Shown: positions 46,915-55,988 of the stretch, piece by piece
Layout of the letters: every line of letters starts with the position of its first letter
Numbering within the stretch: the stretch's first letter is position 1
Source: Candidatus Methanomethylophilaceae archaeon
GTDB lineage: Archaea > Thermoplasmatota > Thermoplasmata > Methanomassiliicoccales > Methanomethylophilaceae
NCBI GenBank assembly: GCA_944320495.1
Contig: CALUHR010000013.1
Coordinates: forward strand, 354,687-418,686
Direction: 5' to 3'
DNA: 64,000 nt
The notes under the pieces: generated by a model
Database searches by the model: none
Told to the model about the DNA's origin: nothing
Seen by the model: the letters and a program-made list of their open reading frames with translations, nothing else
Translations under genes and position numbers: made by a program

Positions 46915-47106
46915 ATGGGAAGAATAAGACCCACCTACATCAAGAGAGTCTCCATCGAACTCATCAACAAGTATCCTCAGGCGTTCAGCAAGGACTTCGA
47001 CGCCAACAAGGAGATGGTCAGCACCCTGACCGATGTCACCTCCGTCAAGATGAGGAACAGGATCGCCGGATACATCACCCGCTACCTGTCCCACCCTGAG
47101 GCGTGA
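46915..47106 (+). CDS. rps17e: Ribosomal protein S17e
   Basis: A 63-residue archaeal S17e (MGRIRPTYIKRVSIELI; TDVTSVKMRNRIAGYITRYL), complete and typical of the small form in archaea. It binds at the small-subunit head/body junction. CTTTAAATAC at 46864-46873 is the TATA box; the leader is about 20-40 bases. GTG 46906 is in frame but ATG 46915 fits the family. A tRNA gene follows 30 bases downstream. Confidence 0.95.
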   Translation: MGRIRPTYIKRVSIELINKYPQAFSKDFDANKEMVSTLTDVTSVKMRNRIAGYITRYLSHPEA

Positions 47107-47136
47107 AAACCCCTTAACCAAACACTTGGCAATTCT

Positions 47137-47213
47137 GCCCGCGTGGGGTAGCTTGGATATCCTGTGAGATTGCGGATCTCTTGACCCGGGTTCGAATCCC
47201 GGCGCGGGCACCA
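47137..47213 (+). tRNA. tRNA-Arg (GCG)
   Basis: Acceptor GCCCGCG pairs with CGCGGGC, discriminator A, and CCA is encoded at 47211-47213. The T arm is CCGGG-TTCGAAT-CCCGG. The anticodon stem TGAGA/TCTCT (one U-U mismatch at 27-43) encloses loop TTGCGGA, giving anticodon GCG at 47172-47174, reading CGC and CGT. No intron. CTTAACCAAA upstream serves as promoter element. Confidence 0.85.
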
Positions 47214-47290
47214 TCATTCTTCATTACGGTGCTCCCAGCGGGAGCTTCATAGAAAAGAAAAGGTGGCGGTCCGTGGACCGCCGTTTAGGT

Positions 47291-47809
47291 TCAGTTGTCG
47301 CCGTTGGTGACGTACTTCTTCGCGATGTCGACGATGGCGCCGATGGCCAGGAGCACACCGCCCGCAACGCACACCCACACTCCGGTTCCGGCGCTGACGG
47401 ATGCTCTGGCCAGGCCCTCGAAGTCGACGGCGTCCATCTGTCCGTTGAACATGATGGCGAGTACGAGTGCGACGATGGCGAGGATCAGGGAGACGGCTCC
47501 AAGGATCCTGTTGATCGTGGGGATCTTGTTGTAGACGATCGGGATGATCGTGGTGATGAGCGAGAGGACTCCTGCGACGAGGCAGACGATCGGCGCGTAG
47601 GCGTAGTCGAACTCCACATCGCTGAATTCATGTCCCTCTATAGTCACAGTCCCGTTGAACACGTCCATTCCGGACATGGTGACGCTGGAACCGAACCCCA
47701 TGATGGTGACGTTCATCTCGGCCCATGCAAGGAACACTCCAGCTATCATCAGCACGGAGCCGATGAGTCCGATGATTCCCATCCAATTGACATTACCTGA
47801 AGATGCCAT
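47291..47809 (-). CDS. Four-helix membrane protein, unknown function
   Basis: A 172-residue integral membrane protein with four membrane segments and one extracellular loop after the first helix carrying TMSGMDVFNGTVTIEGHEF. The helix patterns and the Gly-rich WMGIIGLIGSVLMIAGVFLA start resemble small archaeal membrane proteins of the DUF-type; not identified. It is convergent with the tRNA-Arg gene. ATG 47809, TGA stop. The upstream gap to 47810 is AT-rich with ACCGGTCTTTGACC. Confidence 0.55.
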   Translation of the reverse strand: MASSGNVNWMGIIGLIGSVLMIAGVFLAWAEMNVTIMGFGSSVTMSGMDVFNGTVTIEGHEFSDVEFDYAYAPIVCLVAGVLSLITTIIPIVYNKIPTINRILGAVSLILAIVALVLAIMFNGQMDAVDFEGLARASVSAGTGVWVCVAGGVLLAIGAIVDIAKKYVTNGDN

Positions 47810-48037
47810 GTTATCACCGGTCTTTGACCGTGCTCAATAATACTCCAGCATCCGTATTTAATACTGATACGAAGAGCTCCGACGGATGACGAATGGACGG
47901 GGAATGTCATGTGAAATGCGCGTCATCCAACTCCGGGGCGCCCTCCCATGGACGGATCCCGACAGTCTCGGGAGCGACATCTATTATCTGGGAGGTCGCT
48001 ACCGTGCCCAGCGCGTCCCATGAGACGGGGGCGAACG

Positions 48038-48250
48038 ATGGAAGGGGAGGGGTTCAGAACGGCCAGGATATGCTTTTCGGACGGGTCCGTGGACGCGGTC
48101 CAGGATCAGACGATCGAGGACGCGGTCCGGTCGTCGGGCCGCATCCCCGATTCCTATGTTTATCTCATCGCCGGACGCCCGGTGCCGATGGACGCCGTCC
48201 CTCCAGAGGATTCTGAGGTCCGGGCGATGAGGGTCGCCTCGGGCGGATGA
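48038..48250 (+). CDS. SAMP/ubiquitin-like sulfur carrier protein with C-terminal Gly-Gly
   Basis: A 70-residue beta-grasp protein ending RVASGG. The core ARICFSDGSVDAVQDQTIEDA and SYVYLIAGRPVPMD match small archaeal modifiers and sulfur carriers (MoaD/ThiS/SAMP2-like), which are adenylated by an E1-like enzyme and attached to Lys residues or used for tRNA thiolation. ATG 48038 is taken; a longer in-frame start at 47948 lacks conserved sequence. Its TGA is the first half of TGATCA, whose second half ends the convergent RqcH gene. Confidence 0.75.
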   Translation: MEGEGFRTARICFSDGSVDAVQDQTIEDAVRSSGRIPDSYVYLIAGRPVPMDAVPPEDSEVRAMRVASGG

Positions 48251-50182
48251 TCACTCGTCCTCATCCGGCTTCGGCCAGACCTCGCGGACGACCTCGATGT
48301 CGCCAGGGGGGACGATCCTGGAGATCTCCTCCTCGGGGACCTCGAACCTCTTGGCGATCTCGTTGGCCTTCCTGCCCGACTTTGGCTTCCCCGGGCGGAT
48401 GACCATGTACTTGTCGCAGCCCTCGAAGCACTCGGCGGGACCGCACATGACCTTCCTGGCGCCCTCGTGGAAGATCTCCCCGATGACCAGCTCCATCGGG
48501 AGGTGGTACTCGTAGTTCCTCTTGCCGCGGACGATGAACGCACCCCTGGGCACGAACTCGCCGGGATTGGGGGTCTTGCTGACCTGGTCCGGGAACACCC
48601 AGAACGCCCCTCCCTCCGAGAGGGCGGCGATCCAGGCCTTGGACTGGGTGATGGCGAACAGGCATGCCTGGCGGAGTTCCTCGGGGGACGCCTTGGCGCC
48701 GTCCTTGATGACGACCGACGGCGCCCCGTGGACGTCCGCGTGGGCGTAGAGGTCGCCCTCCTTCAGATGCTTCTTGACGATGTTGTCGTTGCTGTGGGCG
48801 TCCCTGCCGGCCATGACGAGCCTTCCGCCGGTGGTGATGAACCACTTGTACCTCTCGAACCAGAACTGCTTGGTCGGCTGTGCGCGCTCCGCGGCGAGGG
48901 CCCTCTCGCGGTCGATGCCCTTCTGGATCCTGGCCAGCTCCTCGCGGCTCTGGTCCAGGGCCTCCTTGGCGCGCTTCGCCTTCTCGCCCACCTCCTTGCC
49001 CCTCTGATACAGGTCGGACGCGTTGGCGTCCACGCCCTTCTCCCAGTCGAGGGTCATCCATCTGCCGCCCAGCTGGGCGCGGACCGTGTGCTTCGCCGGG
49101 TCGATGGACTCGACGAAGGGGATCCTGGCGGCCCCCTCGGACAGCTTCTCCCACGTCAGCTTCGAGGACTGGTCCTTCAGGACCGCCAGGAGCTCCGTGG
49201 CCTTCTGGTAGTCGGTGTACAGCGCCTCGGCGTCCGCGCGGTGCTCCTGCTCCTGGACCGAGTACTCGTCGAGGGTCTCCTCCTGCTTGGAGATCCTCTT
49301 CATCATCTTCTCGACGGCCGGGTCGACGTACGCCTCCTCGGCGGCCTCGCCGGTCTCCTTCAGATAGGTCTCGATGACCTCGGACATGGTGCCGAACGTT
49401 TTCGCCTCGAGGTCCGAGCGCGAGACCAGCGAGACGGGAGCGAAATCCTCTATCGCGCCGTCCCTGAGGTAGGCGGTGGGCCTGGGGTCGCTGAGGACGG
49501 TCTCCACGATGCCCCTCATTTCCGCGTACATCCTGCGGACGTCGTCCTCGGAGAGGCCCGCGGCCGGGACGGACTTGTCCACGCCCGCGCGCCTGCAGAC
49601 CTCCTCGGCGTACTGTCCGCCGAGGTTCACGGCGGTGGCCAGCGTTCTGACGGCATCCGCGTCGGAGCCCCTGACGGATGCGGCGAACTCCTCCTCGGTG
49701 GATTCGGTGGGGTCGAACCTGGACTTGGGGGCGACGTAGGGCTCCCCGGGACGGGTCTTCCTGTCCCTCCAGGTCTTCTGGACCAGGCAGTTCTGGATGA
49801 TGCCGTCCTTCACCAGGAGCACGTTCCCTCCGCCGAACATCTCGAACACGAGGATGTAGTCGCCGTCGGACTTGGACATGGAGATCTCCATGACCCTGTC
49901 GAACCCGACCTGCCTAACGCCGTTGACGCGGGCGTTGTCGATGTACTTCCTGAGGAACGAGGCGAACGCCGTGGGCATGGTGGGGGTGTCGGGCTTGGAC
50001 GAGGGGCAGAACAGCCATTTCCTGTCCGCGAAAAGTAGCTCCCTCTTGCCCTGGCCCTGGACGTTGAATCTGAAAAGGACGTTCCCGCCCCAGTGATGGA
50101 TCTTGTCCATGTGGGCGCCCTCGAGGTTCGAGAGCTCGGTGACGACCGAGCGCAGGTCGAAGGCGCTCATCTCCTTCTTCAT
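48251..50182 (-). CDS. rqcH: RqcH/NEMF (NFACT) ribosome quality control protein
   Basis: A 643-residue NFACT protein that binds stalled 50S subunits and helps tag nascent chains. The NFACT-N domain starts MSAFDLRSVVTELSNLEGAH; a coiled coil covers about residues 285-435; the NFACT-R domain shows YKWFITTGGRLVMAGRDAHS and the DLYAHADVHGAPSVVIK signature. It is convergent with the SAMP-like gene and its stop forms the second half of TGATCA. Length is close to that of archaeal homologues. ATG 50182. Confidence 0.95.
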   Translation of the reverse strand: MKKEMSAFDLRSVVTELSNLEGAHMDKIHHWGGNVLFRFNVQGQGKRELLFADRKWLFCPSSKPDTPTMPTAFASFLRKYIDNARVNGVRQVGFDRVMEISMSKSDGDYILVFEMFGGGNVLLVKDGIIQNCLVQKTWRDRKTRPGEPYVAPKSRFDPTESTEEEFAASVRGSDADAVRTLATAVNLGGQYAEEVCRRAGVDKSVPAAGLSEDDVRRMYAEMRGIVETVLSDPRPTAYLRDGAIEDFAPVSLVSRSDLEAKTFGTMSEVIETYLKETGEAAEEAYVDPAVEKMMKRISKQEETLDEYSVQEQEHRADAEALYTDYQKATELLAVLKDQSSKLTWEKLSEGAARIPFVESIDPAKHTVRAQLGGRWMTLDWEKGVDANASDLYQRGKEVGEKAKRAKEALDQSREELARIQKGIDRERALAAERAQPTKQFWFERYKWFITTGGRLVMAGRDAHSNDNIVKKHLKEGDLYAHADVHGAPSVVIKDGAKASPEELRQACLFAITQSKAWIAALSEGGAFWVFPDQVSKTPNPGEFVPRGAFIVRGKRNYEYHLPMELVIGEIFHEGARKVMCGPAECFEGCDKYMVIRPGKPKSGRKANEIAKRFEVPEEEISRIVPPGDIEVVREVWPKPDEDE

Positions 50183-50207
50183 GGGCGCGCGTATGCCGAT
50201 TCAGTAA

Positions 50208-50876
50208 TTAGATGATGGGGATGCCGCAGATGGAGACGCTCTGCTCGGACATGTGCCTCTCCATCCTGTCGACCACCGCGGAGATGTCGCGCCTCTCATG
50301 CTCCAGGAGGGAGTCCACGAGCCTCACGACTATCTCCATCGCCTTCCTCACGTCGACCTTGTCGGGGTCGGACACCATCCTGTGGATGAACGCGGAGGTG
50401 ACGCCGGTGAGGGCGTCCAGGACCATCAGGGGATGCTCGGTGTCCCTGAACTCGCCGGTCTCGTGCCAGGTCATGACGGTGTCGCTTATCCTGTCGCGGA
50501 TGGCGCGCTTCTGGCTTATCAGAGACAGAAGCTCGGCGACACGGGGGGAGCGCTCGGAGAGGTAGAGCTCCATGCAGAGGACGTAGGACAGCCTGTCCGA
50601 CCATTCGTAGTCGGGGTCGGTCTCCGGGGCCTGGTGGGCGACCTCGGCGAGGGCGATCATTATGATGTCCGAGAAGATCTCCTCCTTGCTCCTGTAGATG
50701 TTGTACAGGCTGCCATTGAGGATGCCCACCCTCTGAAGGATCTGGCGGGTGGTGGTCTTCTCGTATCCCTGCTCGAGGAACAGCTTGACGGACTCCTCGA
50801 GGATGCGTTTCCGTATCCCCTCCGTCTTCTCGCTGCGCTTCCTGCGAATCTCCAGGTGTGATTGGGTTCCGCTCAT
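50208..50876 (-). CDS. TetR-family repressor of the adjacent MMPL exporter
   Basis: A 222-residue TetR regulator. Residues 20-65 form the HTH (ILEESVKLFLEQGYEKTTTR, then GILNGSLYNIYRSKEEI). The rest is the ligand-binding, dimerising helical domain. It is divergent from the MMPL transporter, and two palindromes flank the TATA box of that gene in the shared region, the standard repressor layout. Ligand unknown, likely a lipophilic compound exported by the MMPL protein. ATG 50876, TAA stop; no in-frame CGA. Confidence 0.88.
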   Translation of the reverse strand: MSGTQSHLEIRRKRSEKTEGIRKRILEESVKLFLEQGYEKTTTRQILQRVGILNGSLYNIYRSKEEIFSDIIMIALAEVAHQAPETDPDYEWSDRLSYVLCMELYLSERSPRVAELLSLISQKRAIRDRISDTVMTWHETGEFRDTEHPLMVLDALTGVTSAFIHRMVSDPDKVDVRKAMEIVVRLVDSLLEHERRDISAVVDRMERHMSEQSVSICGIPII

Positions 50877-50985
50877 GCTCGTTCCGTTCTTCCCTTCGGG
50901 ATCATGACTCCACTGCTCACACATCTCTTAAACTTTGACAGTCGGCCCTTCGTCCCGGGGAGAAGCTTCGTCTCCGCTCGAAATA

Positions 50986-50997
50986 TGAGCATGCTCA
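50986..50997. promoter_or_regulatory. TetR operator 1
   Basis: TGAGCATGCTCA is a perfect 12-bp palindrome. It lies just upstream of the TATA box TTTATAAA (51000-51007) of the MMPL gene. Center-to-center distance to operator 2 is 32 bp, three helical turns, so two dimers would sit on one face of the DNA around the TATA box. Confidence 0.75.
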
Positions 50998-51015
50998 AAT
51001 TTATAAAGGATGGAT

Positions 51016-51031
51016 TTTGAGCATGTTCAAA
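51016..51031. promoter_or_regulatory. TetR operator 2 at the MMPL transcription start
   Basis: TTTGAGCATGTTCAAA is a 16-bp near-perfect palindrome (one mismatch pair) sharing the GAGCATG core with operator 1. It covers the expected start of transcription; the GTG start of the MMPL gene follows within two bases, so binding would block initiation. Confidence 0.75.
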
Positions 51032-51032
51032 G

Positions 51033-53717
51033 GTGAATCTCGTGTTCGAGAGATACGCTCAACAGGTCCAGAGGCATCCAAAGGCGATCATCGCCGTATG
51101 GGTTGTCGCTCTGATCGTGGCGCTGCCCTTCGCGGCGCAGATCGGGGATGTCCTGGCCTACGACATGACGTCCATGGGCGGACTGGACTCCGAGTCCTCG
51201 GAGGGCCAGGAGATCGTGGACAGCTGCTTCGAAGGTTCGATAGGCACCGACACGGTGCTCGTGATCCCGTACGATGACCAGGACGCGCTGGTCCGCATAC
51301 AGGCGGGTCTGCTGGAATCCGGCATCCTGTCGGATTCCCTCTACGACAGGTTCGGCGACGACGTGTCGTACGGCACGATGGGGGCGTTCGGCCGCGAGGG
51401 CTCCGAGGGAGGGGTCCTCATCCTCAGCTTCGCGTTCGATGACGGTATGTCCGCCATAGACGAGATCGGGAACCTGAGGTCGGCGGTGGCCGACGCGGTG
51501 TCCGAGGCCGGACTGGACGTCAGGACATACGTGACCGGGTCGATACCGATCGCGTACGACACGCTGGAGAGCGCCGATGCGGATATCGCGAAGATCGACC
51601 CCCTGTCGATCCTGATAATCCTGGTGCTCCTGGGCCTGTTCTTCTGGACCCTGGTCACGGCTCTCGTGCCCCCGATAGTGGTGGGCACCGCGTACGGCAC
51701 GGTCCTCGCGCTAGTCTTCGCGCTCGGACAGTTCCTGGACATATTCTACATAACGAAGACCATAGTGCTCGTCTCGATGCTCGGGGCGGGCGTCGACTAC
51801 TCCATCTTCATCATAGCCAGATACAGGGAGGAGCGCAACTACCATTCCAGGAGCAAGGAGGAGGCGCTCACAGAGGCCATCAAGTGGGCCGGGGAGTCGG
51901 TGCTCACGTCGGGACTCGCCGTGATCATAGGATTCGCGATCATGTCCCTGTGCTCCTTCAGCCTGGTCTCGACCATGGCCATATCGCTCGCGCTGGGCAT
52001 CGTGGTCGCGATGCTCGCGGCGCTCACGCTCATACCCGCCATACTGGCGCTCTGCGGGGACAGGATCTTCTGGCCCAGGAGGATCGAGGATTACACCGGT
52101 CAGAGCAGGATGCGCCACGGGGTCTACGGGAGGATGGTCTCGGCATCCAGGAGGTACTTCTCCTGGGCCGGCAGGTTCTCCACCAAGCACGCCTGGTCCA
52201 TCGTGGCCGTGGCCATACTCATCACCGCCCCCCTCGGATATGTGGCGATCACATCCGAGGACTCCTTCGACATGATCAGCGTCATGCCCGACTCCGAGGC
52301 GAAGGAGGGCGTGGACGCGCTGACCTCCGCGACCGACGGCGGGTACCTCATGCCCACGTACGTCCTGATCGAGACGGACCAGCCCGTGGCCGTCATCGGT
52401 GACCTGGGCAACGGCGTCCGTACGCTGACATGGACCGATGCCGGTCTGGAGTACGTCTCGGCCCTCCAGTCCGGGCTGATAGGATCGTCGCTGACCGGCG
52501 GCAGCCTCGGCGCCCTGCAGGCTTCGGACGACAACATCTCGCTGGCCATGGGGCCGACCCCCTGGGCCTATCTGTACTCGACGGTGGAATCGGTCGTGTC
52601 CGGCCAGGTGTACCAGCAGGCCTACGCCCAGGCGTACGAGGCCGCGTTCCAGCAGGCCGTCGGGGCCGGGATGGACGAGGATTCCGCCGCGACGGCCGCG
52701 GACGCGGCGGCGAAGGAGGTAGCCGAGGGATACGTGACCGGATACGTCACGCCCGAGGTCGTGAACCATGCGATCATCGAACAGGCGGGTCTCCCGGACA
52801 TGGTGACCGCTCCTCTGGCACGGTTCTTCGACGCCTACGGCGCCTGGGGTCTCGCCCCGTCGGATGTGTTGTCCCCGGCCGTGCCGGTGACCGTCGCCAG
52901 CCTCATCGACTACCAGCTGAACGTCTCCACCGGCCTGGTGTCATACGATTCGGCGGATCCGTCCGCGGGCACCGGCGGCATGTACATGCGCATCATGGTC
53001 ATCGTGAGCGACGAGCCCATGTCGCAGAGGTCGATGGACTCCATCGCCAGCGCGAGGGAGGTCATGGCCCAGTTCGCCGAGGATAACGGCTGGGTCGCGG
53101 GCACATGGGTGCTCGGTACCGGCGCGGTGCTCTACGACATCTCCGACGTCGTCGACTCGGAGTTCCACTGGATCGAGCTGGGCGTCGTGATACTGATCTA
53201 CATCCTGCTGCTGTTCGTCCTCGGTGTGTACTTCACGCCGATAAGGTCGCTCATGACCATCCTGATGAGCGTCGTCTGGACTCTGGGGGCGCTGCATCTG
53301 GTTTTCGCGGAGATGCTAGGCGTGGACGTGATATGGGTCGTGCCAATCGTGCTCTTCGTAATCTGTCTCGGGCTCGGGATGGACTACGACATCCTGCTGA
53401 CCACCCGCATAAGGGAGGGCAAGCTCAAGGGCATGTCCAACGACGAGGCGATCCAGAACGCCGTCTCCTGGGCCGGATCCGTCATAACGCTCTGCGGCCT
53501 GGTCATGGGCGGCACGTTCCTGACGCTGCTGACATCTGGATCCAGCATGCTGCAGGAGGTCGGATTCGCGCTGGGCTTCGCGATCCTGGTGGATGCGCTG
53601 TTCGTCGTCCCGTACGTGGTGCCGGCGCTGATGCACCTGATGGGCGACTGGAGCTGGAAGGGACCGAGGTTCCTGGCCGGACGCAGGGACCCTGTCGCGA
53701 AGGACGAGGAGTCCTGA
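51033..53717 (+). CDS. MMPL/RND-family exporter
   Basis: An 894-residue membrane protein with twelve helices in two similar halves. Each half has an extracytoplasmic loop, then GAGVDYSIFIIARYREE in the first and GLGMDYDILLTTRIRE in the second, the proton-coupling Asp-Tyr motif of MMPL/HpnN transporters. It likely exports lipids or hydrophobic toxins. The GTG at 51033 is leaderless: the TATA box 51000-51007 puts transcription start at about 51030. The TetR gene on the other strand controls it. TGA stop. Confidence 0.9.
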   Translation: MNLVFERYAQQVQRHPKAIIAVWVVALIVALPFAAQIGDVLAYDMTSMGGLDSESSEGQEIVDSCFEGSIGTDTVLVIPYDDQDALVRIQAGLLESGILSDSLYDRFGDDVSYGTMGAFGREGSEGGVLILSFAFDDGMSAIDEIGNLRSAVADAVSEAGLDVRTYVTGSIPIAYDTLESADADIAKIDPLSILIILVLLGLFFWTLVTALVPPIVVGTAYGTVLALVFALGQFLDIFYITKTIVLVSMLGAGVDYSIFIIARYREERNYHSRSKEEALTEAIKWAGESVLTSGLAVIIGFAIMSLCSFSLVSTMAISLALGIVVAMLAALTLIPAILALCGDRIFWPRRIEDYTGQSRMRHGVYGRMVSASRRYFSWAGRFSTKHAWSIVAVAILITAPLGYVAITSEDSFDMISVMPDSEAKEGVDALTSATDGGYLMPTYVLIETDQPVAVIGDLGNGVRTLTWTDAGLEYVSALQSGLIGSSLTGGSLGALQASDDNISLAMGPTPWAYLYSTVESVVSGQVYQQAYAQAYEAAFQQAVGAGMDEDSAATAADAAAKEVAEGYVTGYVTPEVVNHAIIEQAGLPDMVTAPLARFFDAYGAWGLAPSDVLSPAVPVTVASLIDYQLNVSTGLVSYDSADPSAGTGGMYMRIMVIVSDEPMSQRSMDSIASAREVMAQFAEDNGWVAGTWVLGTGAVLYDISDVVDSEFHWIELGVVILIYILLLFVLGVYFTPIRSLMTILMSVVWTLGALHLVFAEMLGVDVIWVVPIVLFVICLGLGMDYDILLTTRIREGKLKGMSNDEAIQNAVSWAGSVITLCGLVMGGTFLTLLTSGSSMLQEVGFALGFAILVDALFVVPYVVPALMHLMGDWSWKGPRFLAGRRDPVAKDEES

Positions 53718-53842
53718 AGAAACGGGCATCGCCAGATGCCATTCAGGAGGGTGTGCTCCCAGGCCGGTCGCCGGGCGGCGCGCCCTCCATCTTTCCGATG
53801 AAAATGTTTATAAGTAAGTCCTCATTACGCCGACTTACAACT

Positions 53843-53917
53843 GCCGCCGTGGCTAAGGGGTATAGCGACGCCTTGGTAAGGCGTAGGTCGTGGGTTCGAT
53901 TCCCATCGGCGGCTCCA
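53843..53917 (+). tRNA. tRNA-Thr (GGT)
   Basis: Acceptor GCCGCCG/CGGCGGC, discriminator T, encoded CCA at 53915-53917. D stem GCTA/TAGC; anticodon stem ACGCC/GGCGT is perfect with loop TTGGTAA, anticodon GGT. T arm GTGGG-TTCGATT-CCCAT. The TATA box TTTATAAG at 53807-53814 is 29 bases upstream. No intron. Confidence 0.9.
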
Positions 53918-54135
53918 TCCATTCTCATACCCTGTCATTCGTGGCCGAGAGGTTTCGTTTCTGTTCACATCGCTCAGGGCATCGGACGGATGCGGCAGCG
54001 ACATCGGATTCCGGGGCGGACACGGGCCCGTTCCCAGAGTTCGTGCCGAGGACAATCGGGGGCGCTGTCCGCGATAGGCCCGGGTCAGAAAGATGGAAGG
54101 TGCCGGGCGTATGCCCAGACGCCCCATACGGTGTT

Positions 54136-55338
54136 TCAGTCCATCTGGTAGATTACGAACCCGGACCAGATCTTCGGGAAGAAGAACGTGGTCTTCTTGG
54201 GCATGCGCTTGCCCTTCATCGAGAGTTCCCAGATGGTGTCGAGGCTCGGGGGGTTGAGCAGGACGGCTGCATCGAACTCGCCGGCATCCATGCGCCTCAT
54301 CACGTCGTCGGCCTCCGCGTCGTAGGAGACGTCCGCCTTGCCCTCGTCGCTCTTGTAGACCCCGTACAGGATCCTCTGCTGGACGGCGTAGGTGTCGAGG
54401 CTCATCATCTCGTTCCCGCCGTCATCGTCGAGGTCGGCGAGCAGGCACTTGCCGGACCTGAAGCGGATGCCCATCATGTGGCCGGGGAGGCGGTCCAGGA
54501 GCTCCTCGACGGGCACCTCCTCGGTCCTGAACGCGGCCGAGACGCCCTTGATGGCGTTCTTCTCGGAGATGTTCCCCGACTTGATCAGGCGGTGGGTCGG
54601 CCAGATCACCAGACCCTTGTCGTCCGCCGGGACGAGGGTGGCCAGAACGTACTGGCGCTTCTCGTCGTCCGGGTTCTCGCGGGCGTAGTTGAGGGCGGTC
54701 TCGTAGCGGTGGTGGCCGTCCGCGATGAGCATCCTCTGATCCTTGAGCTCGGATGTGATGGCGGCGGTTATCTCTGGGTCCGAGAGCCTGTAGTACCTGT
54801 GCTCCACACCGTCGGAGTCGACGTAGCGGTAGACGAGGCGCTCGTTGTCCCTGATCCTCCTGGAGAGCTCCGGGGTCAGCCCGTTGAATATGCCGAAGAT
54901 GGACTCCAGGTGGCAGCCCATGTCCCTGAGGAGGTTGAGGCGGTCGGCCTTGACCTTGGAGAAGGTCTCCTCGTGGGGGATTATGTTGCCCTCCCCGTAG
55001 TCCTCGGTCCTGAGGATCCCGACGATCCCTCTGCGGACGCGCTGCTCGCCGTGGTCGTCGAAGGTCTGCTCGTAGATGTAGAAGGACGGCTCGTCCCTCT
55101 TGAGCTCGTTGTCGGCGATCCACTGATCGAGCTCGGCCTTGGAACCGTGGTACCTCTTGTCGGCGTCGGGGTTGAGCGTCAGCCTGGTGATGTTGTGCGG
55201 TTTGGACTGAAGTTCCTTGAGGTAATCGGGTCCGATCACGTCATAGGGCGGCGAGATGCGGTCACCGATGTGCTCTCCTGCTTTCAGGTTGGGTCTGAGA
55301 CCCTCGAACGGGAGGAAATCCACCATCTTGATCCTCAT
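54136..55338 (-). CDS. DUF1015 family protein
   Basis: A 400-residue soluble protein of the DUF1015 family (often called HTH-less kinase-like, of unknown function). The family marks are DRISPPYDVIGPDYL near the N-terminus, HEETFSKVKADRLNLLRDMG, and MLIADGHHRYETALNY with the conserved His pair. It occurs widely in archaea and bacteria, sometimes near serine biosynthesis genes, though not adjacent here. ATG 55338 is chosen; M5 at 55326 is another option. TGA stop. Confidence 0.85.
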   Translation of the reverse strand: MRIKMVDFLPFEGLRPNLKAGEHIGDRISPPYDVIGPDYLKELQSKPHNITRLTLNPDADKRYHGSKAELDQWIADNELKRDEPSFYIYEQTFDDHGEQRVRRGIVGILRTEDYGEGNIIPHEETFSKVKADRLNLLRDMGCHLESIFGIFNGLTPELSRRIRDNERLVYRYVDSDGVEHRYYRLSDPEITAAITSELKDQRMLIADGHHRYETALNYARENPDDEKRQYVLATLVPADDKGLVIWPTHRLIKSGNISEKNAIKGVSAAFRTEEVPVEELLDRLPGHMMGIRFRSGKCLLADLDDDGGNEMMSLDTYAVQQRILYGVYKSDEGKADVSYDAEADDVMRRMDAGEFDAAVLLNPPSLDTIWELSMKGKRMPKKTTFFFPKIWSGFVIYQMD

Positions 55339-55417
55339 GGTTCCGCATGTCCACGGAATATAAGAGGGGTTCGAGAAGGGGAAGGGGGACCCGCTGGGGA
55401 GAGGATCCGTTTTCCGA

Positions 55418-55768
55418 TTATTCGGATTCGAGGTTCGGATCCCCAATCATGATTAGAGGTCTGATCTCCAGACTGTAGTACAGTATGTGCCAGATTGCCA
55501 CCCCGAAGAGGAATCCCGCCACGGTGCCCGCGACGACGAAGGTCGGATTGTAGGTCTCCATGATCCACCAGTATGCCGCAGTTATGATGACCGCCGGTAT
55601 CGCATAGGCGATGCAGCGGATCAGCCTCTTCTGGTCGGACCATATCTCTGATCCGTCAATCCCGATAATGCCCAGTTTCCTGTTGCATCTGCTGACCAGG
55701 ATGAATGCTATCACCAAGGTGATGAGTGGTGGAATTAGACACAGGGTGGTGGGATGCATTTTCACCAT
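55418..55768 (-). CDS. Small membrane protein, unknown function
   Basis: About 116 residues with three or four membrane helices (TTLCLIPPLITLVIAFILV and FVVAGTVAGFLFGVAIWHILYY are two of them) and a short charged loop. Family unknown. ATG 55768 (or 55759); the longer in-frame start at 55840 adds a hydrophilic stretch. TAA stop. It lies in AT-rich sequence next to a transposase-like gene, which hints at recent insertion or relaxed selection. Confidence 0.45.
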   Translation of the reverse strand: MVKMHPTTLCLIPPLITLVIAFILVSRCNRKLGIIGIDGSEIWSDQKRLIRCIAYAIPAVIITAAYWWIMETYNPTFVVAGTVAGFLFGVAIWHILYYSLEIRPLIMIGDPNLESE

Positions 55769-55988
55769 TCTTCTACTTCGTAACCGTTGGGTACGGTATG
55801 CCAAACAACCCACGTTTCGTAGACCGCATAGTTCTTGCAATCAGCAATCAGTTTTCCGTACATTCAACCCTCCCGACCGTTAGGTCGAAAAATGAATCGT
55901 TCGAAGCTCAATATTTAAAGATTATATTCGAAAATTATGAAAAATTAAAATGTAGTCACACAGCCATCATATGATTCAAAGTGCTACA

